Shown here: piece by piece, positions 20,180 through 29,963 of the stretch
Position numbering within the stretch: position 1 is the stretch's first letter
Layout of the letters: the number at the start of each line of letters is the position of its first letter
From: Oxalobacter sp.
GTDB taxonomy: Bacteria > Pseudomonadota > Gammaproteobacteria > Burkholderiales > Burkholderiaceae_D
Direction: 5' to 3'
NCBI GenBank assembly: GCA_018384065.1
Contig: JAHAYL010000020.1
Span: forward strand, 1-44,113
DNA length: 44,113 nt
Notes under the pieces: generated by a model
What the model was told of the DNA's origin: nothing
Seen by the model: only the letters and a program-made list of their open reading frames with translations
Database searches by the model: none
Translations under genes and position numbers: made by a program

Positions 20180-21513
20180 GAACGGCCTCCTCTTGAACGG
20201 TTCTCGCGGCTTCGGGTGCCACTGTCTGAACGGTCTTGCCTACCGCCAAGATAAGCTGGACCGTCATTGTTTCCTGTGGTTTCCTGCCTTTCTGAAGCGG
20301 TATTCCCCTGCTGGCCAGCTGGCTGTGGAGAACCATCAGGCAATGTTGCGGTCCGTGCCTGCTGCGGGCATTCGCCCTGTTCCTCAGCCCGGACAGGATA
20401 ACCACCACTGTTATAGACAGGCAGGCGGACAACCGGCTTTTTCTGGGAATCAATCAGGACTTTATCGGTATTGGCATAAATCTGTTCCATGGTTTCCAGA
20501 TACAGCCTGTCCTTGGTGACCGCCGGCGCCTGCCTGTATTCCGGCAGTATCTGACGGAAACGTTCAGCTTCTGCCTCTGCCCGGACAATCACCTGCCTCT
20601 TATAGGCTTCTGCCTCTGTCTTGATCTGTTCCGCTTCACCGTTTGTTTTCGGCACAATGCTGCTGACATAGTTCTCGCTTTCATTCTTCATGCGTTCCAC
20701 ATCCTGCGGCGCATGTTCTGCATCGGCGAAAACTTCCTGGACAGACTGCGGAGGACGGACATTCTGGACGGTGATTCCAGCAACCTCAATGCCAATCCGG
20801 TATTTCCCCAGCATTTCTTCCAAGCGTCCTCGGACCTGTGCCGTCACCTGGTCACGGCTTTCATAGAACAGTTCCTTGAAGGTATGGGTGACAGCTGCTT
20901 CACGGAAAGCGGTTTCCGCACAGAGCCGGATGATATCTTCAGGATTCTTGTTGTTGAAAACCCAGTCTGTCGGGCTGGTAATGCGGTACTGCACAGAGAA
21001 CTGGATTTCGACCATCTTGCGGTCTGATGTCATCATCAGCGCTTCGTCTGTCTTGCGTGCTGAGAGGCTTTCACGGTAACCGACTTCGACAATCTGGATA
21101 TGTCCTGTTTCGACAAACCGGTGTGTCTGGATTGGCCAAGGGAAATGCCATCCCATCCCTGATGAGGTGGTCTTGCTGTAACGGCCGAATGTCGAGATGA
21201 CTGCTGACTGGCCTTCATCGACCATATAGATACCGGATGCCATCCAGAAGACCATGATCAGCAATGCAAAAAGCACCATGACGATGCGGAATCCGCGGGC
21301 GTCATTGTACGGATCGTCATTTTCCGGATCAGGGTCCTCACCGTTTCCATTCTTCTTTTTCTTAAGGCGCAGCAGGCTGTTCAGTTTCTTGTTGAAGTTC
21401 TTCCACGCCTTGTCCACATCCGGTGGCGGCTCTTCATTGTTGAAACTGCTGCCATGACCGAAAAGGTCATCCCTTATCGGTTCTGGATTGAAAATGTCTG
21501 CTGTCTTTTCCAT
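20176..21513 (-). CDS. hflK: HflK, SPFH-domain partner of FtsH protease
   Basis: Forms the HflKC complex with HflC. The 445-aa chain starts with a hydrophilic cytoplasmic segment with a basic KKKK stretch, then one membrane helix (about 75-97, MVLFALLIMVFWMASGIY). An SPFH domain follows (about 100-280, with FGRYSKTTSSGMGWHFPWP). Next come long charged helices, and a disordered C-terminal tail (about 360-445) rich in Gln, Gly, Arg and Ser. The tail is longer and more repetitive than in E. coli HflK (419 aa). It lies 23 bp after hflX in the hfq-hflX-hflK-hflC order. Confidence 0.95.
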   Translation of the reverse strand: MEKTADIFNPEPIRDDLFGHGSSFNNEEPPPDVDKAWKNFNKKLNSLLRLKKKKNGNGEDPDPENDDPYNDARGFRIVMVLFALLIMVFWMASGIYMVDEGQSAVISTFGRYSKTTSSGMGWHFPWPIQTHRFVETGHIQIVEVGYRESLSARKTDEALMMTSDRKMVEIQFSVQYRITSPTDWVFNNKNPEDIIRLCAETAFREAAVTHTFKELFYESRDQVTAQVRGRLEEMLGKYRIGIEVAGITVQNVRPPQSVQEVFADAEHAPQDVERMKNESENYVSSIVPKTNGEAEQIKTEAEAYKRQVIVRAEAEAERFRQILPEYRQAPAVTKDRLYLETMEQIYANTDKVLIDSQKKPVVRLPVYNSGGYPVRAEEQGECPQQARTATLPDGSPQPAGQQGNTASERQETTGNNDGPAYLGGRQDRSDSGTRSRENRSRGGRS

Positions 21514-21536
21514 AAAAAAACCTACAGGCGGCTGTT

Positions 21537-22700
21537 TCAGGAAGCTGTGGCATCCCAGCGTGGATCCGGCACAGTCCCTTTCACCTCAACACCCTCTTTC
21601 TGCACTTTGGCATTATCCGCTGCAAATTCTGCAATCGCCTGACGCAGTAAATCAAGCCCTGCACCAGTCACGGCACTGACTGAAACCCTGCGGATCCTGC
21701 CTTCCTCGTTGCGGTCAATCCCCGGTTCAAGCCCTGCCAGGTCGATTTTGTTCAGGACAAGCAGCTGAGGCACTTTCTGCGCATCGATTTCCTCCAGGAC
21801 CTGATTGACCTGCTCAATCTGTTCCTGCCGCATATCACTGGAAGCATCGACCACATGCAGCAGCATGTCGGCATGGATGGTTTCTTCAAGCGTTGCCCGG
21901 AATGCCGCTACCAGCTGGTGGGGCAGGTCACGGATGAACCCGACTGTGTCTGAAATGACAACATTGCCGACAGTCTCGATATAGACCCGCCTTGACGTAG
22001 TATCCAATGTTGCAAACAGCTGGTCAGCGGCATAAGTGCCTGCTTTTGTCATGGCGTTGAACAGCGTTGATTTGCCCGCATTGGTATAACCGACCAATGA
22101 CATGGAAAATGTCCGGCTCCGGTTACGTGAACGCCGTTGGGTCTCGCGCTGGCGTTGAAGCCTGTCCAGACGGGAACGCAGCATCTTGACCCTGCCGCCA
22201 ATCAGGCGGCGGTCGGTTTCAAGCTGGGTTTCACCCGGTCCCCGCAGGCCGATGCCCCCTTTCTGGCGTTCAAGATGCGTCCATCCCCTGACAAGGCGTG
22301 TCATCAGATGCTGCAGCTGGGCAAGTTCAACCTGGACCTTCCCTTCATGGCTTTTTGCCCGCTGTGCAAAAATATCAAGGATCAGGCTGGTACGGTCAAC
22401 GATGCTGGTATCAAGCCTTTTTTCAAGGTTGCGCTGCTGTGCCGGCGACAGGGCATGGTTGAAGATGACCATTTCCGCACCGTACAGATGGACAGCCTGT
22501 ATGATTTCATCGACCTTGCCACTGCCGACATAATAAGCGGCATCTGGACTGGCACGTTTAGCAGTCACAGTCTGCACGGGTTCCGCTCCAGCTGACCTGG
22601 CAAGCAGTTCCAGTTCCTCAAGGCTGGCGGAAAAACCGCCTTTACCGAAGTCAACCCCGACCAGGACTGCCTTTACCGTAGCCTTTTCAGGATTTTCCAT
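21537..22700 (-). CDS. hflX: Ribosome-splitting GTPase HflX
   Basis: Binds the 50S subunit and splits stalled or stress-arrested ribosomes. The 387-aa chain has the HflX N-terminal domain and coiled linker (RLDRLQRQRETQRRSR), then a GTPase domain with G1 GYTNAGKST, G3 DTVGF and G4 NKIDL. The open frame runs back to 22856 across hfq, but the family N-terminus (AVLVGVDFGKGGF) fits the ATG at 22700, four bases after the hfq stop. GAGG lies only 2 nt before this ATG, so translation probably depends on coupling to hfq. Confidence 0.94.
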   Translation of the reverse strand: MENPEKATVKAVLVGVDFGKGGFSASLEELELLARSAGAEPVQTVTAKRASPDAAYYVGSGKVDEIIQAVHLYGAEMVIFNHALSPAQQRNLEKRLDTSIVDRTSLILDIFAQRAKSHEGKVQVELAQLQHLMTRLVRGWTHLERQKGGIGLRGPGETQLETDRRLIGGRVKMLRSRLDRLQRQRETQRRSRNRSRTFSMSLVGYTNAGKSTLFNAMTKAGTYAADQLFATLDTTSRRVYIETVGNVVISDTVGFIRDLPHQLVAAFRATLEETIHADMLLHVVDASSDMRQEQIEQVNQVLEEIDAQKVPQLLVLNKIDLAGLEPGIDRNEEGRIRRVSVSAVTGAGLDLLRQAIAEFAADNAKVQKEGVEVKGTVPDPRWDATAS

Positions 22701-22704
22701 AACC

Positions 22705-22944
22705 TCAGGCGTTGCTGTTTTCCCCGTTGAGGTTGATGGCCTTGGATGGCACGATTGTGGAAATCGCGTGCTTATAGACCATCTGGGTAACGCTGTTGCG
22801 CAAAAGGACAACATACTGGTCGAAAGATTCGACCTGCCCCTGCAGCTTGATGCCATTGATCAGATAGATGGATACGGAAATACGTTCCTTGCGCAGGATA
22901 TTCAGGAAAGGGTCCTGCAGCATCTGTCCTTTGTTCACACTCAT
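22705..22944 (-). CDS. hfq: RNA chaperone Hfq
   Basis: The hexameric Sm-like protein that stabilises small regulatory RNAs and promotes their pairing with mRNAs. The 79-aa chain contains Sm1 ([14 protein letters not shown]) and Sm2 with the hallmark YKHA (57-60). Gln8 and Asp11 of the proximal face (QDPFLN) are in place, and a short polar tail follows. I chose ATG 22944 because GGAGG stands 5 nt before it; the ATG at 22956 overlaps that site. It lies 120 bp after der, the betaproteobacterial order, and is coupled to hflX. It is the expected partner of the small-RNA candidates 6 kb away. Confidence 0.97.
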   Translation of the reverse strand: MSVNKGQMLQDPFLNILRKERISVSIYLINGIKLQGQVESFDQYVVLLRNSVTQMVYKHAISTIVPSKAINLNGENSNA

Positions 22945-22988
22945 TTTTGCCTCCATGCTTGTTGGCGGATTCCCATCTGGAAATCCCT

Positions 22989-23059
22989 ACCGGTCTGTCC
23001 GGTTGTTCAATCAGGGAAAAATCCCTGTGTAATCCTTTGTTTTCCTGGACTGGTCCAGG
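22989..23059 (-). promoter_or_regulatory. Dyad-rich leader upstream of hfq
   Basis: Three inverted repeats lie between der and hfq: CCTGGAC-2-GTCCAGG (23044-23059), CAGGGA-4-TCCCTG (23012-23027) and ACCGG-5-CCGGT (22989-23003). None has a U-run, so they are not ordinary terminators. TTGAAC near 23005-23010 could be a -35 but lacks a good -10. The stems may fold in the der-hfq RNA as a regulatory leader or processing site. Confidence 0.4.
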
Positions 23060-23064
23060 TCCCT

Positions 23065-24414
23065 TCATTTCCTGTCAAACGGGTTGTCTCCAGAACGGAA
23101 TTCTATACGCAGAGGGGTTCCCGACAGGGAAAACGCATCGCGGAAATGCCGTTCGAGATAACGTTTATAATCATCTGCAATATGTTCAAGGCTGTTGCCA
23201 TGAATGACAATGACCGGTGGATTCTTCCCGCCTTGATGCGCATACCGCAACTTAGGCCGGATACCTGCCTGACGGCGGGGCGGCTGCTGATGTTCAACCG
23301 CTTCCTGAAGGACACGGGTCAGTTTTGGTGTCGCCAGTTTTGCCATTGCGGCGGCATAGGCGGCATCGACAGAACGCATCAGGGAAGCAATCCCTGATGA
23401 TTTCAATGCAGATATGTAATGGAACTTGGCAAATGACAGGAAATGGAGTTTCCATTCCACGTCTTCCTTGATTTCCCTGCGCCTGTCCTGGGAAAGACCG
23501 TCCCATTTATTGACACCGACAACCAGTGCCCTGCCGCTTTCAAGGATGAAACCGGCGATATGGGCATCCTGTTCAGAGATGTCCTGACGGGCATCCAGCA
23601 GCAGCAGGACAACATTGGCATCTGAGATGGCCTGAAGCGTTTTGACAACGGAAAATTTTTCGACCGCCTGGAAGACCTTGCCCCGTTTCCTCAAGCCTGC
23701 TGTATCAATAAGGGTATAATGCCTGCCGTTACGTTCAAAAGGGATTTCAATCGCATCACGGGTGGTCCCTGGCATATCGAATGCAATGACACGTTCCTCG
23801 CCCAGCAGGGCATTGACCATGGTCGATTTACCGACATTGGGACGTCCGACAATCGCCAGCCTGATGGTCTTCTGTTCCCCTGGCAGGTCTTCTTCCCCTT
23901 CTTCAGGCAGCACCTCTTCTTCAGGGACATGCCTGAGTGCATCTTCCACCAAGGAATAGACGCCATCACCATGGGCTGATGAAATCGATGCCGGTTCCCC
24001 CAGTCCCAGTTCATAGAACTCGGAGACTGCAGCGGTGTATTTCATGCCTTCAGACTTGTTGACCGCCAACAGCACAGGGCGGTCACAGCGCCGGAGATAC
24101 TGCGCAATGACCCGGTCATGGGGAGAAAGTCCCTGACGGGCATCAACGATGAAGATGACGACATCCGCCTCAGCAATCGCCTGCTGGGTCTGTTTTGCCA
24201 TCTCCTGCACAACGCCTTCTTTGACAACCGGCTCAAAACCGCCTGTATCAATGACAAGGAAAGGACGGTTGCCGATCCTGCCCTCACCGTAATGGCGGTC
24301 ACGGGTCAATCCAGGGAAATCAGCAACCAATGCTGCCCGGGAACGGGTCAGCCTGTTGAACAATGTGGATTTCCCGACATTGGGGCGCCCCACCAGCGCA
24401 ATAACAGGTTTCAT
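23065..24414 (-). CDS. der: Ribosome-assembly GTPase Der (EngA)
   Basis: An essential double GTPase for 50S subunit maturation. The 449-aa chain has two consecutive G domains and a C-terminal KH-like domain. The first has G1 GRPNVGKST (9-17), G3 DTGG and G4 NKSEG. The second, from about residue 185, has [19 protein letters not shown] and NKWDG. The KH-like domain ends in [12 protein letters not shown]. The ATG follows a purine-rich AAGAATAAGAAGAA. It stands after bamB and before hfq, as in other Burkholderiales. Confidence 0.98.
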   Translation of the reverse strand: MKPVIALVGRPNVGKSTLFNRLTRSRAALVADFPGLTRDRHYGEGRIGNRPFLVIDTGGFEPVVKEGVVQEMAKQTQQAIAEADVVIFIVDARQGLSPHDRVIAQYLRRCDRPVLLAVNKSEGMKYTAAVSEFYELGLGEPASISSAHGDGVYSLVEDALRHVPEEEVLPEEGEEDLPGEQKTIRLAIVGRPNVGKSTMVNALLGEERVIAFDMPGTTRDAIEIPFERNGRHYTLIDTAGLRKRGKVFQAVEKFSVVKTLQAISDANVVLLLLDARQDISEQDAHIAGFILESGRALVVGVNKWDGLSQDRRREIKEDVEWKLHFLSFAKFHYISALKSSGIASLMRSVDAAYAAAMAKLATPKLTRVLQEAVEHQQPPRRQAGIRPKLRYAHQGGKNPPVIVIHGNSLEHIADDYKRYLERHFRDAFSLSGTPLRIEFRSGDNPFDRK

Positions 24415-24490
24415 TTCTTCTTATTCTTCTCTTTCTTATTCTTTTTATACAGCTTTATGCAGACCTGGCAACAAGGTCAGCAAGGTCCAG

Positions 24491-25642
24491 TCAATCCAGG
24501 GCAAATGCCCGCAGCGACCCACCGGTTGTCTGGACAATGACACGGTCAGACATGACAAGTGGTGCCGCAATGATCGGTGAACCGTCCGTCGATGTCCTGG
24601 CACTGAAAGTCCCATCATAGCGGGACAGGAAATGCACATAACCGTCCTGGTCACCGACAACAACCGTTGACAGGAACGAGGCCGGTGAGGACAGGTTCCG
24701 GTAAGTCAGTTTCTCATTCCGCCATACGCTGTGTCCACTGGTATTGGCAAAGGCATAGACCTTGTCTGCCTGGTCGACACCATAGACATAGTCCTGGTCA
24801 ATGCTGACACCGACCTTGCTGGAAAAATCCTTGACCCAGAAAGGATTGCCGGACACGACATCAAAACAGCCGATACGGCCATGCCATGAGGTGACACAGA
24901 CCCCCTGGCCGAAAATGGTCGGGACACCTGTCATATCAGCCAACCGCTCCAGTTCACTGGTCCCCCTGGGCAGACCGACAGGAACCTCCCACCGGATGGC
25001 ACCGTTGTTCAGCATCATCGAAAGCATCTTCCCACCTGGAGTCGCCACAACCACGGTCGGCCCCACTGTCGCCATACCCGGTTCACGCCGGAGCATCAAT
25101 GCAGGCAAGCGGTAAGGCACCAGCCAACGGCGCTCACCGGTATCCGCATCGTAGGCAGAAATCTGATTGTCCATACTGCGGACAACCACCAGTCCTTTGA
25201 CAACAACCGGACTGGCCATCGCCTCGGAAGACAGTTGGGCACGCCATTTTTCCTGACCATCAGACCCCAAAGCAATCAACACGCCTTTTTCACCGACAAC
25301 CGCCACAGTCGCACCATCTGTACCGACACCCGCTGTCAATCCTGTATCGAGATCCTTACGCCAGATGACATCACCATTCGAAGCATCGACTTTCGTGACA
25401 CTGCCATCGCCCGATGCAGCATAGATGACATCGAAGGATGCTGCCGGGGCAAACATACCCATCTCTGAGGAACCGATGCTGACAGACCAAAGCTGACGGA
25501 CATTCCTTGGGGATTCAATTTCAGTCAATGCAGCAGGCGGATGCTTCGGTGCTTCAGATGAGAACCAACTGAAACAGCCTGCAAGCGGCAGGCACAGCAC
25601 CGCGCAGAGGAACAGCAGGGACAGTCGCCAGACTTTTCTCAC
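24491..25642 (-). CDS. bamB: Outer-membrane assembly lipoprotein BamB
   Basis: A lipoprotein of the BAM complex that inserts beta-barrel proteins into the outer membrane. The signal peptide ends in the lipobox LAGC, with Cys23 the lipidated residue. The rest is an eight-bladed PQQ-type beta propeller, seen as repeated units such as SGDGSVTKVDASNGDVIWR, SDGQEKWRAQL and NTSGHSVWRNEKL. The GTG at 25642 is preferred: AAGGA precedes it by 7 nt and it puts the signal peptide at the N-terminus, whereas the longer frame adds 16 residues overlapping yfgM. The product is 383 aa. Confidence 0.95.
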   Translation of the reverse strand: MRKVWRLSLLFLCAVLCLPLAGCFSWFSSEAPKHPPAALTEIESPRNVRQLWSVSIGSSEMGMFAPAASFDVIYAASGDGSVTKVDASNGDVIWRKDLDTGLTAGVGTDGATVAVVGEKGVLIALGSDGQEKWRAQLSSEAMASPVVVKGLVVVRSMDNQISAYDADTGERRWLVPYRLPALMLRREPGMATVGPTVVVATPGGKMLSMMLNNGAIRWEVPVGLPRGTSELERLADMTGVPTIFGQGVCVTSWHGRIGCFDVVSGNPFWVKDFSSKVGVSIDQDYVYGVDQADKVYAFANTSGHSVWRNEKLTYRNLSSPASFLSTVVVGDQDGYVHFLSRYDGTFSARTSTDGSPIIAAPLVMSDRVIVQTTGGSLRAFALD

Positions 25643-25646
25643 AGAT

Positions 25647-26312
25647 TTATCCTTTGTTGACAGATGTATTCTCAGCCGTAACATCAACACCGACTTCTTC
25701 CAGTTTCAGCTTGATCAGCTGCCGCCCTGGATTCTCCGGTGCCATTTTCTCATAAGCCAGCTTGTATGAAGCCTTTGCTTCCTCAACCTTGTCCTGTGCC
25801 AGATAGATATCCCCCTTACGGTCTTCTACCAGACCCGTGAACTCTTCAGGCACGCTGCCAGACAGGACACCCAATGCCTCATCATAAGCCTTCTCATCAA
25901 GCAGTATACCTGCAAGGCGGACCCGGGCAAGTGCTTTATAACCTTCTTCGCTGCTATTCTGGGTAACCCATTTCAGCTGGGTCTTTGCGGTTGCGGCATC
26001 ATTGTTTTCATAGGCCATCTTTGCAGCAACCAAAGAAATCATCGGTGCATAGGCTGTCCCGCCAAACTTGTCCTGGACATCCTTGGCAACCTGAAGGGCA
26101 CGCTGGGAATCACCGGACAATACCGCAGTCTGCATCTCATAATACAGGGCTGAAGCCTGTGCCGCCTGTTTGCGCTGATACCAGTTCCATCCCTGGATTG
26201 CCGCATAAATGGCAAGGATGACAATCAACACCCAAGTGGCGATATTGCCATAACGCTTCCATACACGTTTGAGGGAATCAATCTGTTCCTGTTCTTCTAA
26301 ATTGAAAGCCAT
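25647..26312 (-). CDS. yfgM: YfgM family, SecYEG-associated periplasmic TPR protein
   Basis: An inner-membrane protein with a periplasmic TPR-like domain that in E. coli joins PpiD at the SecYEG translocon. A charged N-terminus (NLEEQEQIDSLKRVWKRYG) precedes one membrane helix (about 24-41) and an all-helical Ala-rich domain (PF09976 type). I place the start at ATG 26312; an upstream in-frame TTG at 26327 lacks support. It is between hisS and bamB, the usual order, with 4 bp to bamB, so the two are probably co-translated and both serve envelope protein biogenesis. Confidence 0.88.
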   Translation of the reverse strand: MAFNLEEQEQIDSLKRVWKRYGNIATWVLIVILAIYAAIQGWNWYQRKQAAQASALYYEMQTAVLSGDSQRALQVAKDVQDKFGGTAYAPMISLVAAKMAYENNDAATAKTQLKWVTQNSSEEGYKALARVRLAGILLDEKAYDEALGVLSGSVPEEFTGLVEDRKGDIYLAQDKVEEAKASYKLAYEKMAPENPGRQLIKLKLEEVGVDVTAENTSVNKG

Positions 26313-26338
26313 GTCATTTTCCCGCAAAAAATTCCTGT

Positions 26339-27706
26339 TTACTGCCCCTGTTGGCCATCTTCAACACTGCACAGCCCATCCAGGCAACAACTGTCACCCG
26401 CCTGCTGGAGCAGGTAATCCGGCAGGTCTTCAAACGGCACGCTTGCCTGTGCGCCGCCTGTATTGCCTGAACGCATTTCCTTGACTGTCGCCTTGCCTGA
26501 TGCAACTTCGTCTTCACCGATGATGACAGTGAAAAGTGCTCCACTCTCATCCGCACGCTTCATCTGTGACTTGAAGCTGCCTCCTGAATTCGCCGCCGCA
26601 CAGTAAAGGATGACATCCATGCCGCAGTCGCGTAAAGCCTCAGCAACAGCCATCGCTTCAATCCCAGCCTTGCCGCCCTGATGGACAACATAGATGTCTG
26701 CCTGCCGTTGGTCCTCGATACCTCCCTGCACCTTGAGCAGTTCAATGATACGCTCAACGCCCATCGCAAAACCACAGGATGGGGTGCTTCTACCCCCAAA
26801 CATCTCGAACAGCGGGTCATAGCGGCCACCGCCACAGATGGTTCCCTGGGCTCCCAGCTCATCGCTGACCCATTCAAAAACAGTCCGGTTATAGTAATCC
26901 ATTCCGCGTACGAGGCGTGGATTGACGGTGAACCCGATACCGTTACGGTTCAAGGCTGCCTGTACCCCCTCAAAATGCCTGAGGGATTCCTCACCAAGAT
27001 AATCAATCAGCTTAGGTGCCGCATTCACCATATCCTGCATATCAGGATTCTTGGTATCCAGGATACGCAGGGGATTGGCATAAAGGCGCCGCTGGGCATC
27101 TTCATCCAACAGTCCCTTATGCTTCTCAAAATAGGTGATCAGGTCCGCACGGTGGCGGTTGCGTTCTTCAGCATCACCGATGGAATTGATTTCCAGACGG
27201 ACATTCTGAAGCCCAAGGTACTCCCACATACGATGGCAGAGCAGGATGATTTCCGCATCGATATCCGGTCCCGGGAACCCCAACGCCTCACAGCCTATCT
27301 GGTGGAACTGGCGGTAACGGCCCCGCTGGGGACGTTCATGGCGGAACATCGGACCAGAATACCAAAGGCGCTTCGGTCCATTGTAGATGAGATTGTGCTC
27401 AACAGCCGCACGGACGACACCCGCCGTACATTCCGGACGCAGTGTCAGCTGGTCACCGTTCATGGAATCCTCAAAAGAGTACATCTCTTTCTCAACGATA
27501 TCCGTGACCTCCCCCAATCCCCGGGCAAACAGGGAGGTATCTTCCACAATCGGTGTCCTGATACGCTGGTAGCCATAACTGCGGAGGACCGACTCGACTG
27601 TCCCTTCAAGGAATTCCCAGACAGCAGCATCCCCAGGCAGGATGTCATTCATGCCTTTGATGCCCAATATCTTCTTGACTTTCTTCTTTCTGTTTTCTTC
27701 TGCCAT
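26339..27706 (-). CDS. hisS: Histidyl-tRNA synthetase
   Basis: Charges tRNA-His. The 455-aa class II synthetase shows GMNDILPGD at the N-terminus, the motif [12 protein letters not shown], motif 2 [14 protein letters not shown], the histidine-binding [12 protein letters not shown] and GGGRYDPLF, motif 3 FAMGVERI, and a C-terminal anticodon-binding domain. An unusual short tail ([10 protein letters not shown]) with three cysteines closes the chain. The N-terminal RKKKVKK stretch is a common basic extension. It lies 28 bp after ispG and 26 bp before yfgM. Confidence 0.97.
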   Translation of the reverse strand: MAEENRKKKVKKILGIKGMNDILPGDAAVWEFLEGTVESVLRSYGYQRIRTPIVEDTSLFARGLGEVTDIVEKEMYSFEDSMNGDQLTLRPECTAGVVRAAVEHNLIYNGPKRLWYSGPMFRHERPQRGRYRQFHQIGCEALGFPGPDIDAEIILLCHRMWEYLGLQNVRLEINSIGDAEERNRHRADLITYFEKHKGLLDEDAQRRLYANPLRILDTKNPDMQDMVNAAPKLIDYLGEESLRHFEGVQAALNRNGIGFTVNPRLVRGMDYYNRTVFEWVSDELGAQGTICGGGRYDPLFEMFGGRSTPSCGFAMGVERIIELLKVQGGIEDQRQADIYVVHQGGKAGIEAMAVAEALRDCGMDVILYCAAANSGGSFKSQMKRADESGALFTVIIGEDEVASGKATVKEMRSGNTGGAQASVPFEDLPDYLLQQAGDSCCLDGLCSVEDGQQGQ

Positions 27707-27734
27707 CTCTATCTGTATTCAGGATGCACGCCAT

Positions 27735-29009
27735 TCAGGCTGGCATGCGTGCCTGACTGCCATAATGCGTTTCAATATATTCAGCAATCATCTGCTGAAA
27801 ACGTTTTTCAATATCCTGCCCCCGCAGGACAGCTGTTTTCACACCATCCGCATAAACAACCGCTGCAGGCGATTCCCCTGTCCCTGGCAGGCTGATGCCG
27901 ATATCCGCATGACGGGACTCCCCTGGACCATTCACAATACATCCCATCACGGCGACTTTCATATTTTCCACACCGGGATACTTTTCCCGCCAGGCAGCCC
28001 CTTCTGCATGCAGGTACTGCTGCGTCCTGTAGGCAAGTTCCTGGAAAAACACGGATGTGGTACGCCCACACCCTGGACAGGATATCAGCTGCGGTGAAAA
28101 ATGCCTGAGTCCCATTGACTGTAAAAGTTCCTGCGCCACAAGCACTTCCTTCGTCCTGCCCTCCCCGGGTTCCGGTGTCAGTGAAATGCGGATTGTATCG
28201 CCAATTCCCTCCTGCAACAACACAGCCAGCCCTGCCGATGAAGCAGCAATACCCCGCGGACCGCCACCTGCTTCTGTCAACCCCAGATGCAGTGCATAAC
28301 GGCATCTGTCAGACAGCATCCGGTTCACCGCAATCAGGTCCTGCACCGAAGATACCTTGCAGGACAGGATGATTTTCCCGGCAGGCAGTCCAAGCCTGAC
28401 AGCCTCATCCGCACTCTCCACTGCAGACTCGACCAACGCATGCCGCATGACCAGATGCGCAGGCAATGGGGCACTTTTTGCTGAATTCTCATCCATGAGC
28501 CGTTCGAGCACACTCTGGTCAAGACTGCCCCAGTTCACACCGATACGTATCGGACGGCCATAACGGCAGGCTGTCTCCACCATCATCGCAAAATGCGCCG
28601 TTTTCCGGTCACCACGCCCGATATTGCCGGGATTGATCCGGTATTTTGACAATGCCTCGGCACATGCCGGATACTGCGTCAGCAACTGATGGCCGTTATA
28701 GTGGAAATCCCCCACCAAAGGCACATGGCAGCCCTGGCCATCCAGCTTTTCCCGTATGGCAGGCACTGCCACCGCTGCTTCAGGGGTGTTGACGGTGATC
28801 CGGACCAGTTCAGCGCCGGCATCCGCAAGCTGCACCACCTGGGCGGCTGTCGAGCCGACATCGGTTGTCAGGGTATTCGTCATCGACTGGACAACAACAG
28901 GCGCACCGCCGCCCACCAGCACTGTCCTGTCCTGATGATGGATGGCAACCTGATGAGTCTGTTTCCTGATAACAGGACCTTCCACCATGCTCCTGACCTG
29001 CCCTTGCAT
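27735..29009 (-). CDS. ispG: 4-hydroxy-3-methylbut-2-enyl diphosphate synthase IspG
   Basis: The iron-sulphur enzyme of the MEP isoprenoid pathway that converts methylerythritol cyclodiphosphate to HMBPP. The N-terminal TIM barrel carries [15 protein letters not shown] and RINPGNIG. The C-terminal reductase-like domain has the cluster ligands Cys311 and Cys314 (CPGCGR) and Cys357 (GCIVNGPGE), with catalytic Glu364. The 424-aa length fits the two-domain bacterial form. AAGGA stands about 5 nt before the ATG. It lies 7 bp after rodZ. Being an Fe-S enzyme, it is the kind of protein an iron-sparing response might affect; that is inference. Confidence 0.97.
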   Translation of the reverse strand: MQGQVRSMVEGPVIRKQTHQVAIHHQDRTVLVGGGAPVVVQSMTNTLTTDVGSTAAQVVQLADAGAELVRITVNTPEAAVAVPAIREKLDGQGCHVPLVGDFHYNGHQLLTQYPACAEALSKYRINPGNIGRGDRKTAHFAMMVETACRYGRPIRIGVNWGSLDQSVLERLMDENSAKSAPLPAHLVMRHALVESAVESADEAVRLGLPAGKIILSCKVSSVQDLIAVNRMLSDRCRYALHLGLTEAGGGPRGIAASSAGLAVLLQEGIGDTIRISLTPEPGEGRTKEVLVAQELLQSMGLRHFSPQLISCPGCGRTTSVFFQELAYRTQQYLHAEGAAWREKYPGVENMKVAVMGCIVNGPGESRHADIGISLPGTGESPAAVVYADGVKTAVLRGQDIEKRFQQMIAEYIETHYGSQARMPA

Positions 29010-29016
29010 AATGTCC

Positions 29017-29919
29017 TTAATTCAGCGGGATTTTCGCGGTATTGCCCTTGGAGACCGCATTCAGGTCAACTGCTGCATTGCGGTATTCCATCGTGACACC
29101 TTTGGTATTGCCAATCACAATGACAGCAGGAACCGGGACATCAATCTTCTTGGTTTCCCCCGCCTTGGAAGTGAACTGGGCAATGGTCTTTTTGCCATCT
29201 TCACTCTGTACCTGAATCCAAGATGCACCGCTGAACTTCAGGACCAATGGCGCCATCCCAGAATCACTTGGCTGGACTGCAGCAGATGCCTGCGCCTCTT
29301 TGGCATCAACCTTGCCTGCTTCCTGGACTGCTGGCTGCTGGACGTTTTCCTTGACCTGTTCCACCGGTTGCTGGACAGCCGGTTTCTCAACAGCTGGCGC
29401 CTTCGGTGTAGGACGGTGCCAAGGAATCAGTTTCATATACCAGGCAACCCCCAACACCACAATGAGGGCAAGCACAACAAACGCCAGGATCTTCTTCCCA
29501 CCACCAGACTGTCTGTGGAATATCATCTGGTTGTCATCAAACGATTGAGACCCCATTGGCATGGAAGCTGCCCGCTTGATATGTTTGTGCGATGGGGCTG
29601 CGCCTTCCCCTTTGGCAAAAAAGGCAACCAATGGCTCTGGGTCAAGATCCATCAAACGGGCGTAGGAACGGACAAAACCCCTTGCAATCGCCACGCCGTG
29701 GAACGCCTCATAATCCCCGGCTTCCATGGCACGGACCTGACGGACGGTCATCTTCAGACGGGCGGCAACCTGTTCTTCACTCCAACCCAGTTCCTGACGC
29801 TTTGCCGCCAATGCCTTGCAGGGCGACTTCACAAAATCCGCTGACTGGATTTTCTTTGCCTCAGCCGGCTGTTTGCCCGAGGACTGCTGTTCTTCACTGG
29901 TACGGTCTGTATTTTCCAT
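29017..29919 (-). CDS. rodZ: RodZ-like cytoskeletal helix-turn-helix membrane protein
   Basis: A bitopic inner-membrane protein that links MreB to the cell-wall elongation machinery. The 300-aa chain has an N-terminal Xre-type helix-turn-helix (about 32-100, with [23 protein letters not shown]). One membrane helix (about 145-161) follows, then a Pro/Ala/Val/Glu-rich periplasmic linker and a C-terminal beta domain (DUF4115 type, about 220-300). I start at ATG 29919, where the polar N-terminus resembles relatives; the longer frame adds 16 residues with no ribosome site. It sits between rlmN and ispG, as in most beta- and gammaproteobacteria. Confidence 0.9.
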   Translation of the reverse strand: MENTDRTSEEQQSSGKQPAEAKKIQSADFVKSPCKALAAKRQELGWSEEQVAARLKMTVRQVRAMEAGDYEAFHGVAIARGFVRSYARLMDLDPEPLVAFFAKGEGAAPSHKHIKRAASMPMGSQSFDDNQMIFHRQSGGGKKILAFVVLALIVVLGVAWYMKLIPWHRPTPKAPAVEKPAVQQPVEQVKENVQQPAVQEAGKVDAKEAQASAAVQPSDSGMAPLVLKFSGASWIQVQSEDGKKTIAQFTSKAGETKKIDVPVPAVIVIGNTKGVTMEYRNAAVDLNAVSKGNTAKIPLN

Positions 29920-29963
29920 TTCCAATCCTAGATAGAAAAAACCTTGATCCCTCTTACTGGAAT

